Part shown: positions 1-10,512 of the stretch, one piece after another
Numbering within the stretch: position 1 is the stretch's first letter
How the letters are laid out: every line of letters starts with the position of its first letter
NCBI GenBank assembly: GCA_010015655.1
Contig: ML976783.1
Coordinates: forward strand, 1 to 20,121
Source of the DNA: Bimuria novae-zelandiae CBS 107.79
Lineage: Eukaryota > Ascomycota > Dothideomycetes > Pleosporales > Didymosphaeriaceae
Reading direction: 5' to 3'
Length of the DNA stretch: 20,121 nucleotides
Translations under genes and position numbers: made by a program
Notes under the pieces: generated by a model
Databases searched by the model: none
Told to the model about the DNA's origin: nothing
Seen by the model: only the letters and a program-made list of their open reading frames with translations

Positions 1-95
1 ACCCTAACCCTAACCCTAACCCTAACCCTAACCCTAACCCTAACCCTAACCCTAACCCTAACCCTAACCCTAACCCTAACCCTAACCCTAACCCT
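1..95. repeat. Terminal telomere repeat array (CCCTAA)n
   Basis: About 16 perfect CCCTAA units start at base 1, so the G-rich TTAGGG strand is the minus strand and the chromosome end lies to the left. The array is uninterrupted and stops at about base 92-95, where it meets coding sequence of a helicase gene. The last bases (CCT at 93-95) are also present at the matching place in the second helicase copy (3865-3867), so the junction has up to three bases of microhomology. TTAGGG is the usual telomere repeat of filamentous ascomycetes. Confidence 0.98.
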
Positions 96-2213
96 CGACA
101 AATATGTTGCGGTGGCCCCCTTTAACTATGTTGCTGTGCCAGATGCTCATGATCTCGGGCCCTCTGGCCGGCTGCCCGCCCATAATATACATTAACGCGA
201 TTAACTTCTCCCTAAATATAATTACTTAGTCTATGTACTACCTAACCTCTTGCTGGTTAACGCCCGAACGGGTGCCTAGCTTTATAAACTAGTCCCTAAT
301 TTAGGCATCCTGGCCAACCTGCTTATATAACTATTACTCCCTATCCACGGGCATGCAGGTGCGCTAGTCTTTTAAAAAATTCTACCCTAGTTACTTATTA
401 GTCGGATTATCGCGTAAACTCTCCCACGGGATGCTGGGGACAGGCTTAGCGGATAGGCCATTATTAAATAATAAATCCTCTATTAATAACTACTAACTCT
501 CCTCCCTTAACCCGTGCACTATGCTGCGGAACTGGGCTATAGTAAACTATAGCTCCTTATATAATAGCTTATCCTGCCCTACCCACTTTACATGGTTGCG
601 TAACGTCGTGTTATAATGGATCTTTAGCCCGTACGTTTACAAATCTAATATTTACTATATGGGGCTATGGCTGCTACGTACTATAAACCTGTTTATTATC
701 TGCTAGACCTGCTACAAATACCCTTTTAGTTGGCCCTATTACTGGGTGCTGTCCCTATTACTCTTATATATGCTGTCGCTGTTTATGTTATCTCCTGTAA
801 ATATATCTAATAATTCCAACGCCTGCTGCACTACCATGAACTAGGTAACCTTAATAATGGCTAATAAAATGGGCGAATACTATTTAGCGCCCTTCCACCT
901 GTTTTTTTTTACCCCCAATATGGCTAATGCACACACTAACGGGCTATTATACTCTTTATAGGTAATAGACTGGCTTAATAATACGATGCAAAACGCTAAA
1001 CACGATTTCTTAATACTTAATAACGCTTTACGCTTGCCTATAATTCTAGCCTCCTTTGCCTCCTGCTCGGCCTCTATCTCTTCTATCGCACTATCTACGT
1101 TATCTATTATTGCCTTATCTATACTACTATCTCTATCTTCTATTTCTTTTATCTCTTTCTCCTCTTCCTCTTCTTCCTCCTCTACCACTCCTTCTACTGC
1201 CTTTACTAACGCCTCCCACGCCTCGCGCTACTATTGGGTAAACTAGTACGTAGGGCTCTTCTACGCGTGCGCTTACTGCGTTCGTTAAAAAAATATTAAT
1301 ATCTACTTTTATGGCTAGGCATGGTTACTAACTACCTTCTTATCTATATATAGCTATAATAGCGTGAACCGCGTTTGGTGCTTCTTTGTCTAGATTACTT
1401 TTAATCGCACGAATATCCCCGTGCGGTAAATAACAGACGCCTGGCTAAATTACGCTAACCTATTTATAGCCTCCTATATAGCGGCCGCCATAGGCTCCTC
1501 TTTGGCTTTAGGCTCTTCTACGCTCGCCAATAATTTAGGCCACTCTATACCTACTAAATATAGTATCTACTTAGTTTATTCTAGTTACGGGTTTACCTCG
1601 TCTCGCGCGCTATCCTAGATTATTATCTTGGCCTACTTTTATACGTTAGCCTACGCCTTATTTATGTTCCTGCCAACGCTTGCCCACCCGGCCTTGCCGT
1701 CCACGGGTTTGGGGGTGGGTTTAGGTTAGTGGACCTCGAAATACTGCGAACCGGCGCCCTGGGCTAATAATTGTTAGTAATAGACGCGCCTCTAACCCTA
1801 ATTACTACGTAATTATATGCTTTGCTTCTCTAATTAATGTGGATGGTTACCTTTACCTGTTGGTGACTAACTATAAACATGGCGCCAATGGTTCTTCATA
1901 ACGCGGAAACTTTAAACAATTTAATAACACTGGCCTAGGGCTAATTAGCATATTAATCCGTCTGTGTATACTGGTAACTAGCTAATGGGTTTAATGCTCT
2001 GACTAGGCACCTCTAGCTCGCCAGTATACTAGAGTAAACTAGCCTAGCTACTAAGCTTATCTGCTACTAACTGCGCTCGCGTGCGCCTAATACCCTAATA
2101 AATCTACTATAAATAGTTACTTGCCTGGCTAGGCTAAACCCCGTACCTGCACTCTTTACATATCGCTAATAAATACTCGGGCAAATATTCGAAATACTCG
2201 CTTATAATGCTGC
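93..2213 (-). pseudogene. Telomere-linked RecQ-type helicase, N-terminal half, decayed and cut by telomere
   Basis: The minus strand encodes the N-terminal half of the fungal subtelomeric protein family that joins an OrsD-like (DUF3505) zinc-finger region to a RecQ helicase. In order it shows: the OrsD-like region with repeated Cys/His finger spacing (about 2213-1700); a linker; a Glu-rich run near 1190-1150 followed by a charged helical segment; and the conserved middle domain with a 'MGGQPARGPE' block and the 'HRNIFVE' end at about 190-93. There the telomere begins, so no helicase domain is left. Many in-frame TAG and TAA codons stand where TGG, CAG or CAA would be expected, as RIP produces. 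Intact family members are nuclear helicases thought to act at chromosome ends. I could not fix a start codon. Family assignment rests on motifs I recognise, not on a search. Confidence 0.8.
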
Positions 2214-2396
2214 TCTTTATTATAATAGTAGGCTTAACGCTGCTGCGAGTGGGTTCTAATAATAGGTCCCTATTGTACTATATAGCCTTTTTAACGCGTA
2301 GAATTCTTTGTAACTTAACGCGTCTTTACTTATACTACGCGTTGGTCTCTATTTTAGAGCTGCCTCCGGTGTCTAATCGCCGCCTTATTATATTTA

Positions 2397-2421
2397 CCCT
2401 AACCCTAACGCGCAACCCTAA
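2397..2421. repeat. Interstitial telomere-like motif in TLH upstream region (outer copy)
   Basis: Two adjacent CCCTAA units (2397-2408) are followed by a third at 2416-2421 after a short spacer. They have the same orientation as the chromosome end. They sit about 190 bases upstream of where the helicase protein becomes recognisable, and the same arrangement recurs in the inner copy. They could be a remnant of an old telomere junction or a binding site for a telomere protein. Confidence 0.8.
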
Positions 2422-2644
2422 TGCCTATAACTATATATTATTTAGTGCTATAAATTGGCTAGGACGTGTAACTTAGTGTGCTAAATCTGTTACTGAAATT
2501 TTAGGTTAATTAGACTACAGGAACCTATCGACATGTGGGGTTAACTATCTTTAATATACGGACTACGTTCTTAGATATATATAGAAGAATTGGCCTAGCG
2601 CGGATATTTTATCCCTAATAAAACCAGGATCCTATCGACATGTA

Positions 2645-2704
2645 GGGCTACATGTTTATGTAGCCCTGGGTTAGGGCTATATGTTTATGTAGCCCTGGGT
2701 TAGG
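2645..2704. repeat. 29-bp hairpin unit, two tandem copies, at right edge of the outer TLH unit
   Basis: Each 29-bp unit contains a 9-bp inverted repeat, GGGCTACAT and ATGTAGCCC, with a GTTT loop. Unit 1 has its stem at 2645-2666. Unit 2 has its stem at 2674-2695, with one C-to-T change in the left arm. Between them lies CTGGGTTAGGG, which contains one TTAGGG telomere-type unit in the orientation opposite to the chromosome end. The inner copy has only one unit (6417-6447). The repeat marks exactly where homology between the two TLH copies ends. Confidence 0.88.
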
Positions 2705-5700
2705 CAATAACGTTACTATTAATAATACTATTTGCGTCTCTATAGCTACTAACTTACCTAACTACTATATCTGCTTGCGGAATATGTACCACTAATTTAA
2801 CATAATATAGTACTTATTAATTATAATCTAGTCTAACTGTCGTGTTACTCTTAAATAGTTTATAAATGTAGTAAACCCCTGCGTGATAGCTAACTCGGGC
2901 GTTACTAACACTACTATAGCTATGTTGGGCGGGCGCCGGCTCTCCCACGCTACACATAATATTTCTAGCTTCCTACACTATCGCATTATGTTGCCTCGTA
3001 ATGTAATTAACGGGACAACGATAATAGTCGTGCCGCCCTACTTGGCCCACGCTAATAATATAAATAACATGCTCTTGCCTACCCTTATTGGTATTACTAT
3101 TACTACGGGGCTTTCTTTGCCTATAATAGCATTAATTGCCTTTCGCTGCACGCTTTAAAATGTTATTATCTTACTTGCTATTCTCTATAACTACTTGGCA
3201 GTGTCTATCTTTCTTAACCTTTTCCACCGATCTATCCTAGCCTTGTCCGCCTTACTCTTAAATAGCGCCCTCTTTCGCTTCCTGTACCTATCCTTCTTAC
3301 TACTGTCTGGCGGAAACCCTAAAAATTAATGCTAATCCGTGCTTAATATCTAAAACTACTATTGCCTATCTACTATCGCCCTAGCCTGCTTTATAATGCC
3401 TTATGTGTATACTATACCTGCTACATGCGCCGTGTGCCTGGCCTGTAAATTTACTACTAATACTTTTATATTTTCTTTATTTTATGCCTTGCTTTTATTT
3501 CCTTCTTCTAGCTAAAACGCCGCGGACCCGCGTAAAAACCGTTAACTAATACTAATAGCGATCTCACGGTACGTGGTAATTATTAATAGCTAGCCTAATC
3601 CAACGCTAGTCTTGCGTTTTAACACCTCTTATAACTAGTCTGTCGTCCACTTGCGCCCGTTGGGGTTGGCTAACTATATATACGACGAAATTGCCTTTTT
3701 CTTTTATACTATTACCTCTATTCGCTGCTGGAATAGTAACACTAGCTATATATAATATACTACTAACTCGCCCACCTCGCGCGGTAAATACTAGTGAATA
3801 ATTTTAACGTCGCCACTAATGGCATACCCTTTATGGTATCTTATTATAAACACCACCTTACCGTCCTTAACGAATATGTTGTGGTGGCCCCCTTTAACTA
3901 TGTTACTGTGCCAAATACTTATAATCTTAGGCCCTCTAGCTGGCTGCCCGCCCGTAATATACATTAACGCGATTAACTTCTCCCTAAATATAACTACCTA
4001 GTCTATGTACCGCCTAACCTCTTGCTAGTTAACGCCCGAACGAGTGCCTAGCTTTATAAACTGGTCCCTTATTTAGGCATTCTAGTTAACCCGCTTATAT
4101 AACTATTACTCCCTGTTCACGGGCATGCGGGTGCGCTAGTCTTTTAAAAAAATTTACCCTAGTTACTTATTAGTCGGATTATCGCGTAAACTCTTTTACG
4201 GGATACTAGGGACAGGCTTAGCAAACGGGCTGTTACTAAATAATAAATCCTCTATTAATAACTGCTAACTCTCCTCTCTTAACCCGTGCACTATGCTGCG
4301 GAACTAGGCTATAGTAAACTATAGCTTCTTATATAATAGCTTATCCTACCCTACCTACTCTACATGGCTATATAACGTCGTATTGTAATGGATCTTCAGC
4401 CCGTACGTCCGTAAATCCAATATCTACTATATGGGGCTGTGGCTATCGCGCACTATAAACCTGTCTATTATCTACTAGACCTGCTATAAACACCCTTTTG
4501 GCCGGCCCCGTCGCTGGGTGCTATCCCTATTACTCTTATATACGCTATCGCTGTTTATATTATCTCCTATAAATGTATCTAATAATTCCAACGCCTACTG
4601 CACCACCATAAACTAGGTAACCTTAATAATGGCTAATAAAATAGGTAGGTACTATTTGGCGCCCTTCTACCTATCTTCCTTTACCCCTAACATGGCTAAT
4701 GCACATACTAACGGGCTATTATACTCTTTACAGGTAATAGACTGGCTTAACAATGCGATGTAAAACGCCAAACATAATTTCTTAATGCTTAATAACGCTT
4801 TGTGCTTGCCTATAATTCTAGCCTCCTTTACCTCCTACTTAGCCTTTATCTCTCCCACCGCACTATCTGCGTTATCTATTATTACCTTATCTACACTATT
4901 ATCTCTATCTCCCATCTCTTTTATTTCTTCTTCCTCTTCCTTCTCTTCCTCCTTTACTACTTCTCCTACCGCCTTTACTAACGCCTCCCACGCCTCGCGC
5001 TGCTACTAGGTAAACTAGTACGTAGGGCTCTTCCACGCGTGCGCTTACTACGTTTACTAAAAAAATATTAATATCTGCTTTTATAGCTAGGCATGGTTAC
5101 CAACTACCTTCTTATTTATATATAGCTATAATGGCGTGAACCGCGTCTAGTGCTTCTCTATCTAAATTACTTCTAATCGCACGAATATCCCCGTGTAGTA
5201 AATAATAGACGCCTGGCTAAACTGCGCTAACCTATCTATAGCCTCCTATATAGCGGCCGCCACGGGCTCTTCTTTAGTTTTAGGCTCTTTTACGCTTGCT
5301 AATAATTTAGGCTACTTTATGCCTACTAAATATAGCATCTACCTAGTTTACTCTAGCTACAGGTTCACCTCGTCTCGCGCGCTATTCTAAATTATTATCT
5401 TAGCCTACTTTTGCACGTTAGCCCACGTCTTATCTATATTTCTACCAACGCTTGCCCACCCGGCCTCGCCGTCCACGGGTTCGGGGGTGGATTTAGGTTA
5501 GTGGACCTCGAAATACTGCGAACTAGCGCCCTAGGCTAATAATTATTGGCAATAGACGCGCCTCTAACCCTAATTACTACGTAACTATATGCTTTACTTC
5601 TCTAATTAACGTGGATGGCTACTTCTACCTACTAGTAACTAACTATAAACATGGCGCCAATAGTTCTTTATAACGCGAAAACTTCGAATAATCTAACAAT

Positions 5701-5985
5701 ACTAGCCTAGGGCTAATTGGCATATTAATCTGTCTGTGTATACTAGTAACTGGCTAATAGGTTTAATACTCTAACTAGGCACCTCTAGCTCGCTAGCATA
5801 CTAAAGTAAACTAGCCTAGCTACTAAGCTTATTTACTACTAACTGCGCTCGCGTGCGCCTAACACCCTAATAAATCTACTATAAATAGTTACTTACCTAG
5901 CTAGGCTAAACCCTGTACCTGCACTCTTTATATATCGCTAATAAATACTTAAGTAAATATTCGAAATACTCGCTTGCGATGCTAC
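2705..5985 (-). pseudogene. Telomere-linked RecQ-type helicase, RIP-inactivated and cut at motif III
   Basis: This copy reaches further than the outer one. Reading the minus strand from about 5985: OrsD-like (DUF3505) zinc-finger region (about 5985-5440); Glu-rich segment near 4965-4930; conserved middle domain ending 'GGHRNIF' near 3870; then the helicase. A Q motif ('SVQRKAI') precedes a Walker A block at 3071-3091 that reads P-I-R-V-G-K-S. Motif II, expected as D-E-x-H, reads N-K-Y-Y at 2807-2818. Motif III ('TVTLLP') lies at the very end, after which the frame runs into the border of the outer copy; the C-terminal RecA lobe is absent. Changes at Walker A and motif II, and the frequent TAG/TAA codons, are each explained by single G-to-A or C-to-T steps. 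It is certainly inactive. The start codon could not be determined. Confidence 0.85.
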
Positions 5986-6168
5986 TCTTTATTATAATAG
6001 TAGGCTCGACGCTACTGCGGGTGGGTTCTAATAATAGGTCCCTATCGCACTATATAGCCTTTTTAACGCGTGGAATTCTTTACGACTTAACGCGTCTTTA
6101 CTTATGCTACGCGTTAGTCTCTATTTTAGAGCTGCCTCTGGTGTCTAATCGCCGCCTTATTATATTTA

Positions 6169-6193
6169 CCCTAACCCTAACGCGCAACCCTAA
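6169..6193. repeat. Interstitial telomere-like motif in TLH upstream region (inner copy)
   Basis: CCCTAACCCTAA at 6169-6180 and a further CCCTAA at 6188-6193 repeat the arrangement of 2397-2421 at offset 3772. The motif escaped visible mutation in both copies, although its surroundings are strongly altered. CCCTAA contains no CpA, so RIP would not be expected to change that strand. Confidence 0.8.
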
Positions 6194-6416
6194 CGCCTAT
6201 AACTATATATTATTTAGTGCTATAAATTGGCTAGGACGTGTAACTTAGTGTGCTAAATCTATCACTAAAATTTTAGGTTAATTAGACTACAGGAACTTAT
6301 CGACATGTAGGGTTAACTATCTTTAACATACGGGCTACGTTCTTAGATATACATAGAAGAATTGGCCTAGCGTGGATATTCTATCCCTAACAAAACCAGG
6401 ATCCTATTAACATGTA

Positions 6417-6447
6417 GGGCTACATGTTCATGCAGCCCTGGGTTAGG
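6417..6447. repeat. Single hairpin unit at right edge of the inner TLH unit
   Basis: The stem GGGCTACAT (6417-6425) pairs with ATGCAGCCC (6430-6438), with one G-T mismatch from a T/C difference relative to the outer copy, around a four-base loop. CTGGGTTAGG follows. The homology with the outer copy stops directly after it. Confidence 0.82.
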
Positions 6448-8889
6448 TAGTAACTAAAAGTTAGGCGAGTCTAGGTCTATAGGATACTTAAGTATAAGCT
6501 TATTACTTAATAGCATTCGCGCTTTCTTTAATAGGCCAAGTTTTAGATAGTTGGCGTGCGAACGCGTAAGGTAAGATATATATTAGTTTAGTCTAACGCT
6601 ATAGCCGCATGGGATATATATTTATGTTTAGTAGTCTAGTAAAAAGTAAAAGAGGTTTATAATAATGCACTAGTAGTTAGTAAGAATGGCCAGGTTACAA
6701 TATACACGTAGGAGAGAAGATAGGGGAAAGGGGAAAAAAAAAGAGGGGTAATAAGGCTCTTAACTATAAACGCGAACACGACGCGTGGGTCTTATAGCCC
6801 TTACCCCCCTAACTACGCTAGCTTACTACTTAGGGTAAAAAGAGATGGCTAGGTAGTATACGTAAACACGTGGGAAGGACTCTTACGTTATAATATTTAG
6901 TAAGGCGAGCTGGGATCCTATCTAGTGTCACGAGAGCAACGAGCAGCGAAAGAGTCTGGCTTAAAAAGCTGGGTAGATTATGCTTCGTTTAGTATCTGCG
7001 TGTAGGTACAAGTTCGGTGTCTAGTGTCTAGAGGTGTACTATTATTAATAGTACACCCATGCTATTAGGGTAACTTAGGAGTTACCGTAATATCTAGCGC
7101 GAACACGGTTAAGCGTGCGTTAAAGTTAGGCTAATTAGCTAGGGAGAAACTAGATGTAGGGTTGGATATATTTAATAATAATACTCTAGTATATTACTAA
7201 ATACCTTATTACCTAATATAACGAGTATAAATATAGTAATTAAGTTTAATAACACTTATAACTAGCGTCTAAGCTAAGTATTATTTCTGGCCTTACTATC
7301 TAAGCATCCCTATAGCGCTTAAGCTAGTATTCTTTACTTATTTATTTAGGAAAAGAGCTTGTGTATATCTTTTATTATATTTATCTTTTTCTTTTTATAA
7401 TAAATAGGATAATAGGTTTCGGCGGTGCTTACGCTACTTCTATTAATTAAGCTACTATTTTTATTATTACTATTTTTTTTAATCTTTATCTTTTATTTTC
7501 TAACTATTATTATTATTACTACCACTATTCTATCTTTGCTCTTTATTAAAAGTCTAAATCTTGGCCTTTTTATTAAGCGGTTTTATATTCCTAGTCTATA
7601 ATTATTTATGCTCTTTCTTATAGTGCATTTATAGCTTTACTAGGCTAATAGTAATATAGGGGTAACTACGGCTCTATTGGCACTAAAACCTGTCTAATAG
7701 CTTTTTAAGCTCTTTAATTAGCGGTTTATGCGGTAATAGTAGTAGGATATTAAACAGTGTGGTAAGAGAATAGCGACTATAGTGCCGTATAAGCTTACGC
7801 CTGTCCTAACCTTTAATAGTATAGTATTTAAGAAAATACGCGTTAATATTTTATAACACTGTGGCATGCTTCCTACAAATAAGTACGTAGTATCTTATAA
7901 GATAGTAAAGCTTCTTATTAACGTTTTTTAGGAATAGTACTACTACTAGTAGCGTATATTAGCTAGCTATTAGGGTGGTTGCTATGCTAGAGGTCTATGT
8001 ATTCTAAGTTAACCCTAATTATTTAGTACATCACGTATCTCTTTCGCACCTTATTAAGCACCTTTTATACCTACTACTACTCTACGCTTACCTTTCGCTA
8101 CGTATTCTACCTAATCTTAAGCTGGCGCTTAACCTTTGCGTGTGTGGCACGGTTTCTTAAAATAGAAAACTCTATAATAATACAGGACTTACTCTTGCTA
8201 GTGCTTTTTTTAGTAATATAAAATATTTATTCTTCCCTCTCTCTTATAATAAGCACCTTGCTATCTTTCTCTAGAGTATTTTACGTAAAGATTCTTCCCT
8301 TGCCCTCTCTCGCTCTCTCTTATAGCCCGCGCTCGCGCTTTTCTTACATGGCTACTAGTGGAGGTGCTCCGTGCTATCTTCCTTTAACTACCTTCTAGCG
8401 CCGCGCTTACCTTTATTTATACCTATTATTATATCCACGCTGCATGCGATAATCCAAATACGTGGCAAAACCTTATAGCTGCGTAGCCAACGCTGGCAGG
8501 TGCCTATTGCGCCGTCTTGGGTCGTTACACTAAGCAGGGCGGGTGGAGGCGTTATGTGGTTACCGACGCCCTAGCCAATAGATAGCACAGAGCGCTAGAC
8601 GCTAAGAACGTAGAGAACTGGCTCCTATACGTAATTACACTACAACGTACGTTCTCTTTGCTATAAAAGTATTAGGACTACTACCCTCTTTACTAACCCT
8701 AATTATTTTGCGCTTGCAGATCCTATACTTGCGTTAATAGATATCCTCTCCCTTAACTAGCTATGCAACGCCATTTGTAGCGCCCTAATTATTTTAGGTA
8801 GTAATATTAACCCTAAAAGCTAAGCGACATTACCCTTTGCTTTTAGTCTAAGTTAAACTAAAGATACCTATACCTAGCGCCTCGCGTAG
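6448..8889. other. Gene-free, strongly RIP-like subtelomeric DNA
   Basis: Every frame on both strands is broken at short intervals by TAA and TAG, and TA dinucleotides dominate while CpG remains. I recognise no protein motif. Local features are a purine-rich run near 6715-6750, a pair of hairpins at 7033-7086, and very A/T-rich DNA with long T runs at about 7160-7630. It may consist of RIP-mutated transposon sequence beyond recognition. Confidence 0.6.
7033..7086. repeat. Two adjacent perfect inverted repeats
   Basis: GGTGTACTATT (7033-7043) and AATAGTACACC (7047-7057) form an 11-bp stem with a three-base loop. Twelve bases later GGTAACT (7069-7075) and AGTTACC (7080-7086) form a 7-bp stem with a four-base loop. 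Both stems are perfect although the surrounding DNA looks heavily mutated. They might be part of a transposon end or a transcribed hairpin, but I found no gene beside them. Confidence 0.65.
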
Positions 8890-9120
8890 GCAATTGGCTT
8901 CTACTTGTCTGCGCACCTGCTCGCCTCCCCCCTAAATAGGGAGGAGCCGCCCTCCCTTCTCTAATCCGCCTAGTGGTTCTGCGTGACCGACTACCGCGGA
9001 CTTAACGTTAGTGCTAGGGACACTATGCATTATCTAGTTATGCTTTACGCGCTGGCCAACCGGGCCCTTGGCCTCTTTTACTAGGAACTCTACTAGGCGC
9101 TTATTAATAGTAGTATATGC
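8890..9120 (+). pseudogene. Probable reverse transcriptase relic (gypsy-type LTR retrotransposon)
   Basis: One plus frame reads 'FCVTDYRGLNVSARD' from about 8977, close to the FCVDYRGLN-x-[ST]-x-[RK]-D block at the start of gypsy/chromovirus reverse transcriptase fingers. Just upstream 'GFYLSAHLLASPL' resembles the usual GFIRPS-x-SPxASPV approach to that block. Downstream, 'LANRALG' could correspond to the L-x-GA segment before the first catalytic aspartate, after which stops intervene. The YxDD region was not found. No long terminal repeats or integrase motifs were identified. The identification rests on one motif and its spacing. Confidence 0.45.
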
Positions 9121-10220
9121 GGTCGCGCCGGGCTTACGCCGCCGCCTACTACTTGTTTTCTCCTATTAGCCACGCTCTACGCGCCGCCTATACCCTTTAT
9201 GGCGAATGGTCTTATACGCTTTGGCACGTGCTATCTCCTCGTAATAACTAAACCTAACTTCTTTATAGACGACGAGTGGACTGGGTGCTCTAGCATCGGG
9301 GCCTAGTTAAAGATACTCTTTAGTAGTATAGGCGGTAATGGCGTTAACGCCTCTAACTTCCCCTTTAAAGTGGGATAGATAATGCGATTTCGACTCGTGC
9401 GGGAATGGGATAACAGTAGTAAGTATCTACTATAATTAAACTACTTTTAGATGCATATTATTGTGTAGATCCTTTAGGTAATAGTAAATAGAGCCACTGG
9501 ATATTTAAAGATTACGCATAACTATCCACCTTACACATTCTAGTCCGTGTGTAATATAGTTATAACGCCCTTTGGGGTAGTCGAGGTAGTGCACTTGCAC
9601 GGTTTTTAGACGTGATTCTAGAAGTGCAAGTAGTTGGAAACAAAGATATAAACGCTGTTTAAGAGTATAATTGCTATTCCCTACCCTACGATCCCCTAAT
9701 GTCGCCTACGCTACTCCTAGATAAAACTACTAGCCTAGCTACTATCGCTAATCCTTCTTCTGTTTTCCTCCCCCGGCGCACTACTAGCTTCTATCACGAC
9801 TTTATTCCTGCGACGGTGGTGAGCCACGTTATCTCTGTCTAGCTTTTTACGTTACTGGCCTAACTAGCACTACCAGCGTTGGTCCCTAGATTTATTGCGG
9901 TCACGACTATCTTATAGTACTAGTAACAGTTGCTTACTGCACTAACTATGTTAGTTAGCTTTATAGGGCAGGCGAATAAGGAAACCTATACGCACAAGAC
10001 CTATGTATAAAAGTAATAGTTAGGTACGAGGCCTTTACGGAAAGTAAAGGTAATTTCTATAGTAGCTAACTTTATAATAACGCACGTTAGCTACGTATAC
10101 GTTAGCTAGGGGTCGTGGGCGAGTACGCGGGCTAACGTCTTAGCGGATTTATATACATACGCGTTACTAAATACTATCTATGTCTAGTCCTTAAGCTCGC
10201 GCTTCTCTAGTCCATTCTCT
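9121..10220. other. Decayed DNA, no recognisable gene
   Basis: This stretch follows the reverse transcriptase relic and may be the rest of the same element, but stops and frame breaks prevent any assignment. I looked for a catalytic YxDD, RNase H and integrase HHCC patterns in the plus frames and saw none that convinced me. Confidence 0.45.
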
Positions 10221-10512
10221 TAGCCAGGCGTTACATGGCGCCACGCCGCGTCTGGCGAAGACGAGGCTAGCGAGGTTGGGGCGGCTTTAATAGCTACGCT
10301 GGTAGTAGAGGGGATAGATTCCCACTTACCTAGCGCCGTCCTGGCTATAGTGGGCACAATAAGCGGATTACAGGATCCAATCGCTAGATACAAGACTGCG
10401 AGGAAGGCTGGAATAAACTTTATAATTACGTTAGGCAAAGATAGTGACGAGGTAGGGATAAGCAAGATAATAGAAAGGGTTAGAGAAGATGTAAGTGCGG
10501 TACGTCCCTAAG
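10221..10512 (+). pseudogene. Unidentified coding-like block, about 95 codons
   Basis: A plus frame is open from 10224 to a TAA at 10510-10512. It gives a mixed hydrophilic sequence with an acidic start, a small hydrophobic centre and a basic, charged end ('ISKIIERVREDV'). The composition looks more protein-like than the neighbouring frames, and openness for this length is unusual in this A/T-rich, stop-rich tract. The minus strand is also open here (10220-10465) but gives a less convincing protein. I do not recognise a family. It could be a gag-type or other transposon fragment, given the nearby reverse transcriptase relic. Confidence 0.25.

Larger units (their letters stand above)
93..2704 (-). 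repeat. Tandem TLH unit, outer copy, truncated by telomere
   Basis: This stretch matches 3865-6447 at a constant offset of 3772 bases. The offset is the same at base 101, at the GCGGCCGC site (1481 against 5253), and at CCAGGATCC (2624 against 6396), so there is no net insertion or deletion over about 2.5 kb. Differences I compared directly are almost all C/T or G/A. The only length difference is one extra 29-bp hairpin unit at the right end (2674-2702). The left part of the unit is missing because the telomere begins there. Confidence 0.93.
2705..6447 (-). repeat. Tandem TLH unit, inner copy (3.74 kb)
   Basis: The right 2.58 kb (3865-6447) aligns with the outer copy at a constant offset of 3772. 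The left 1.16 kb (2705-3864) holds helicase sequence that the outer copy has lost to the telomere. The unit abuts the right edge of the outer copy at 2704/2705. Beyond 6447 the flank (TAGTAACTAAAAG) no longer matches the flank of the outer copy, which fixes the right border. Confidence 0.9.

Noticed and set aside
880..1246. Open plus-strand frames rich in Leu/Ser opposite the Glu-rich segment
   Set aside because: They are the complement of the Glu-rich minus-strand run of the TLH protein; low complexity keeps both strands open.
2207..2476. 89-codon plus-strand frame, repeated at 5979-6248
   Set aside because: It is conserved between copies only because the whole unit is duplicated. It lies opposite and upstream of the TLH start and has no motif of its own.
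2645..2704. Helitron 3' end (hairpin followed by TTAG)
   Set aside because: The hairpin resembles one, but the adjacent helicase is RecQ-type (SF2), not a Rep/Pif1 protein, and no Helitron 5' end was seen.
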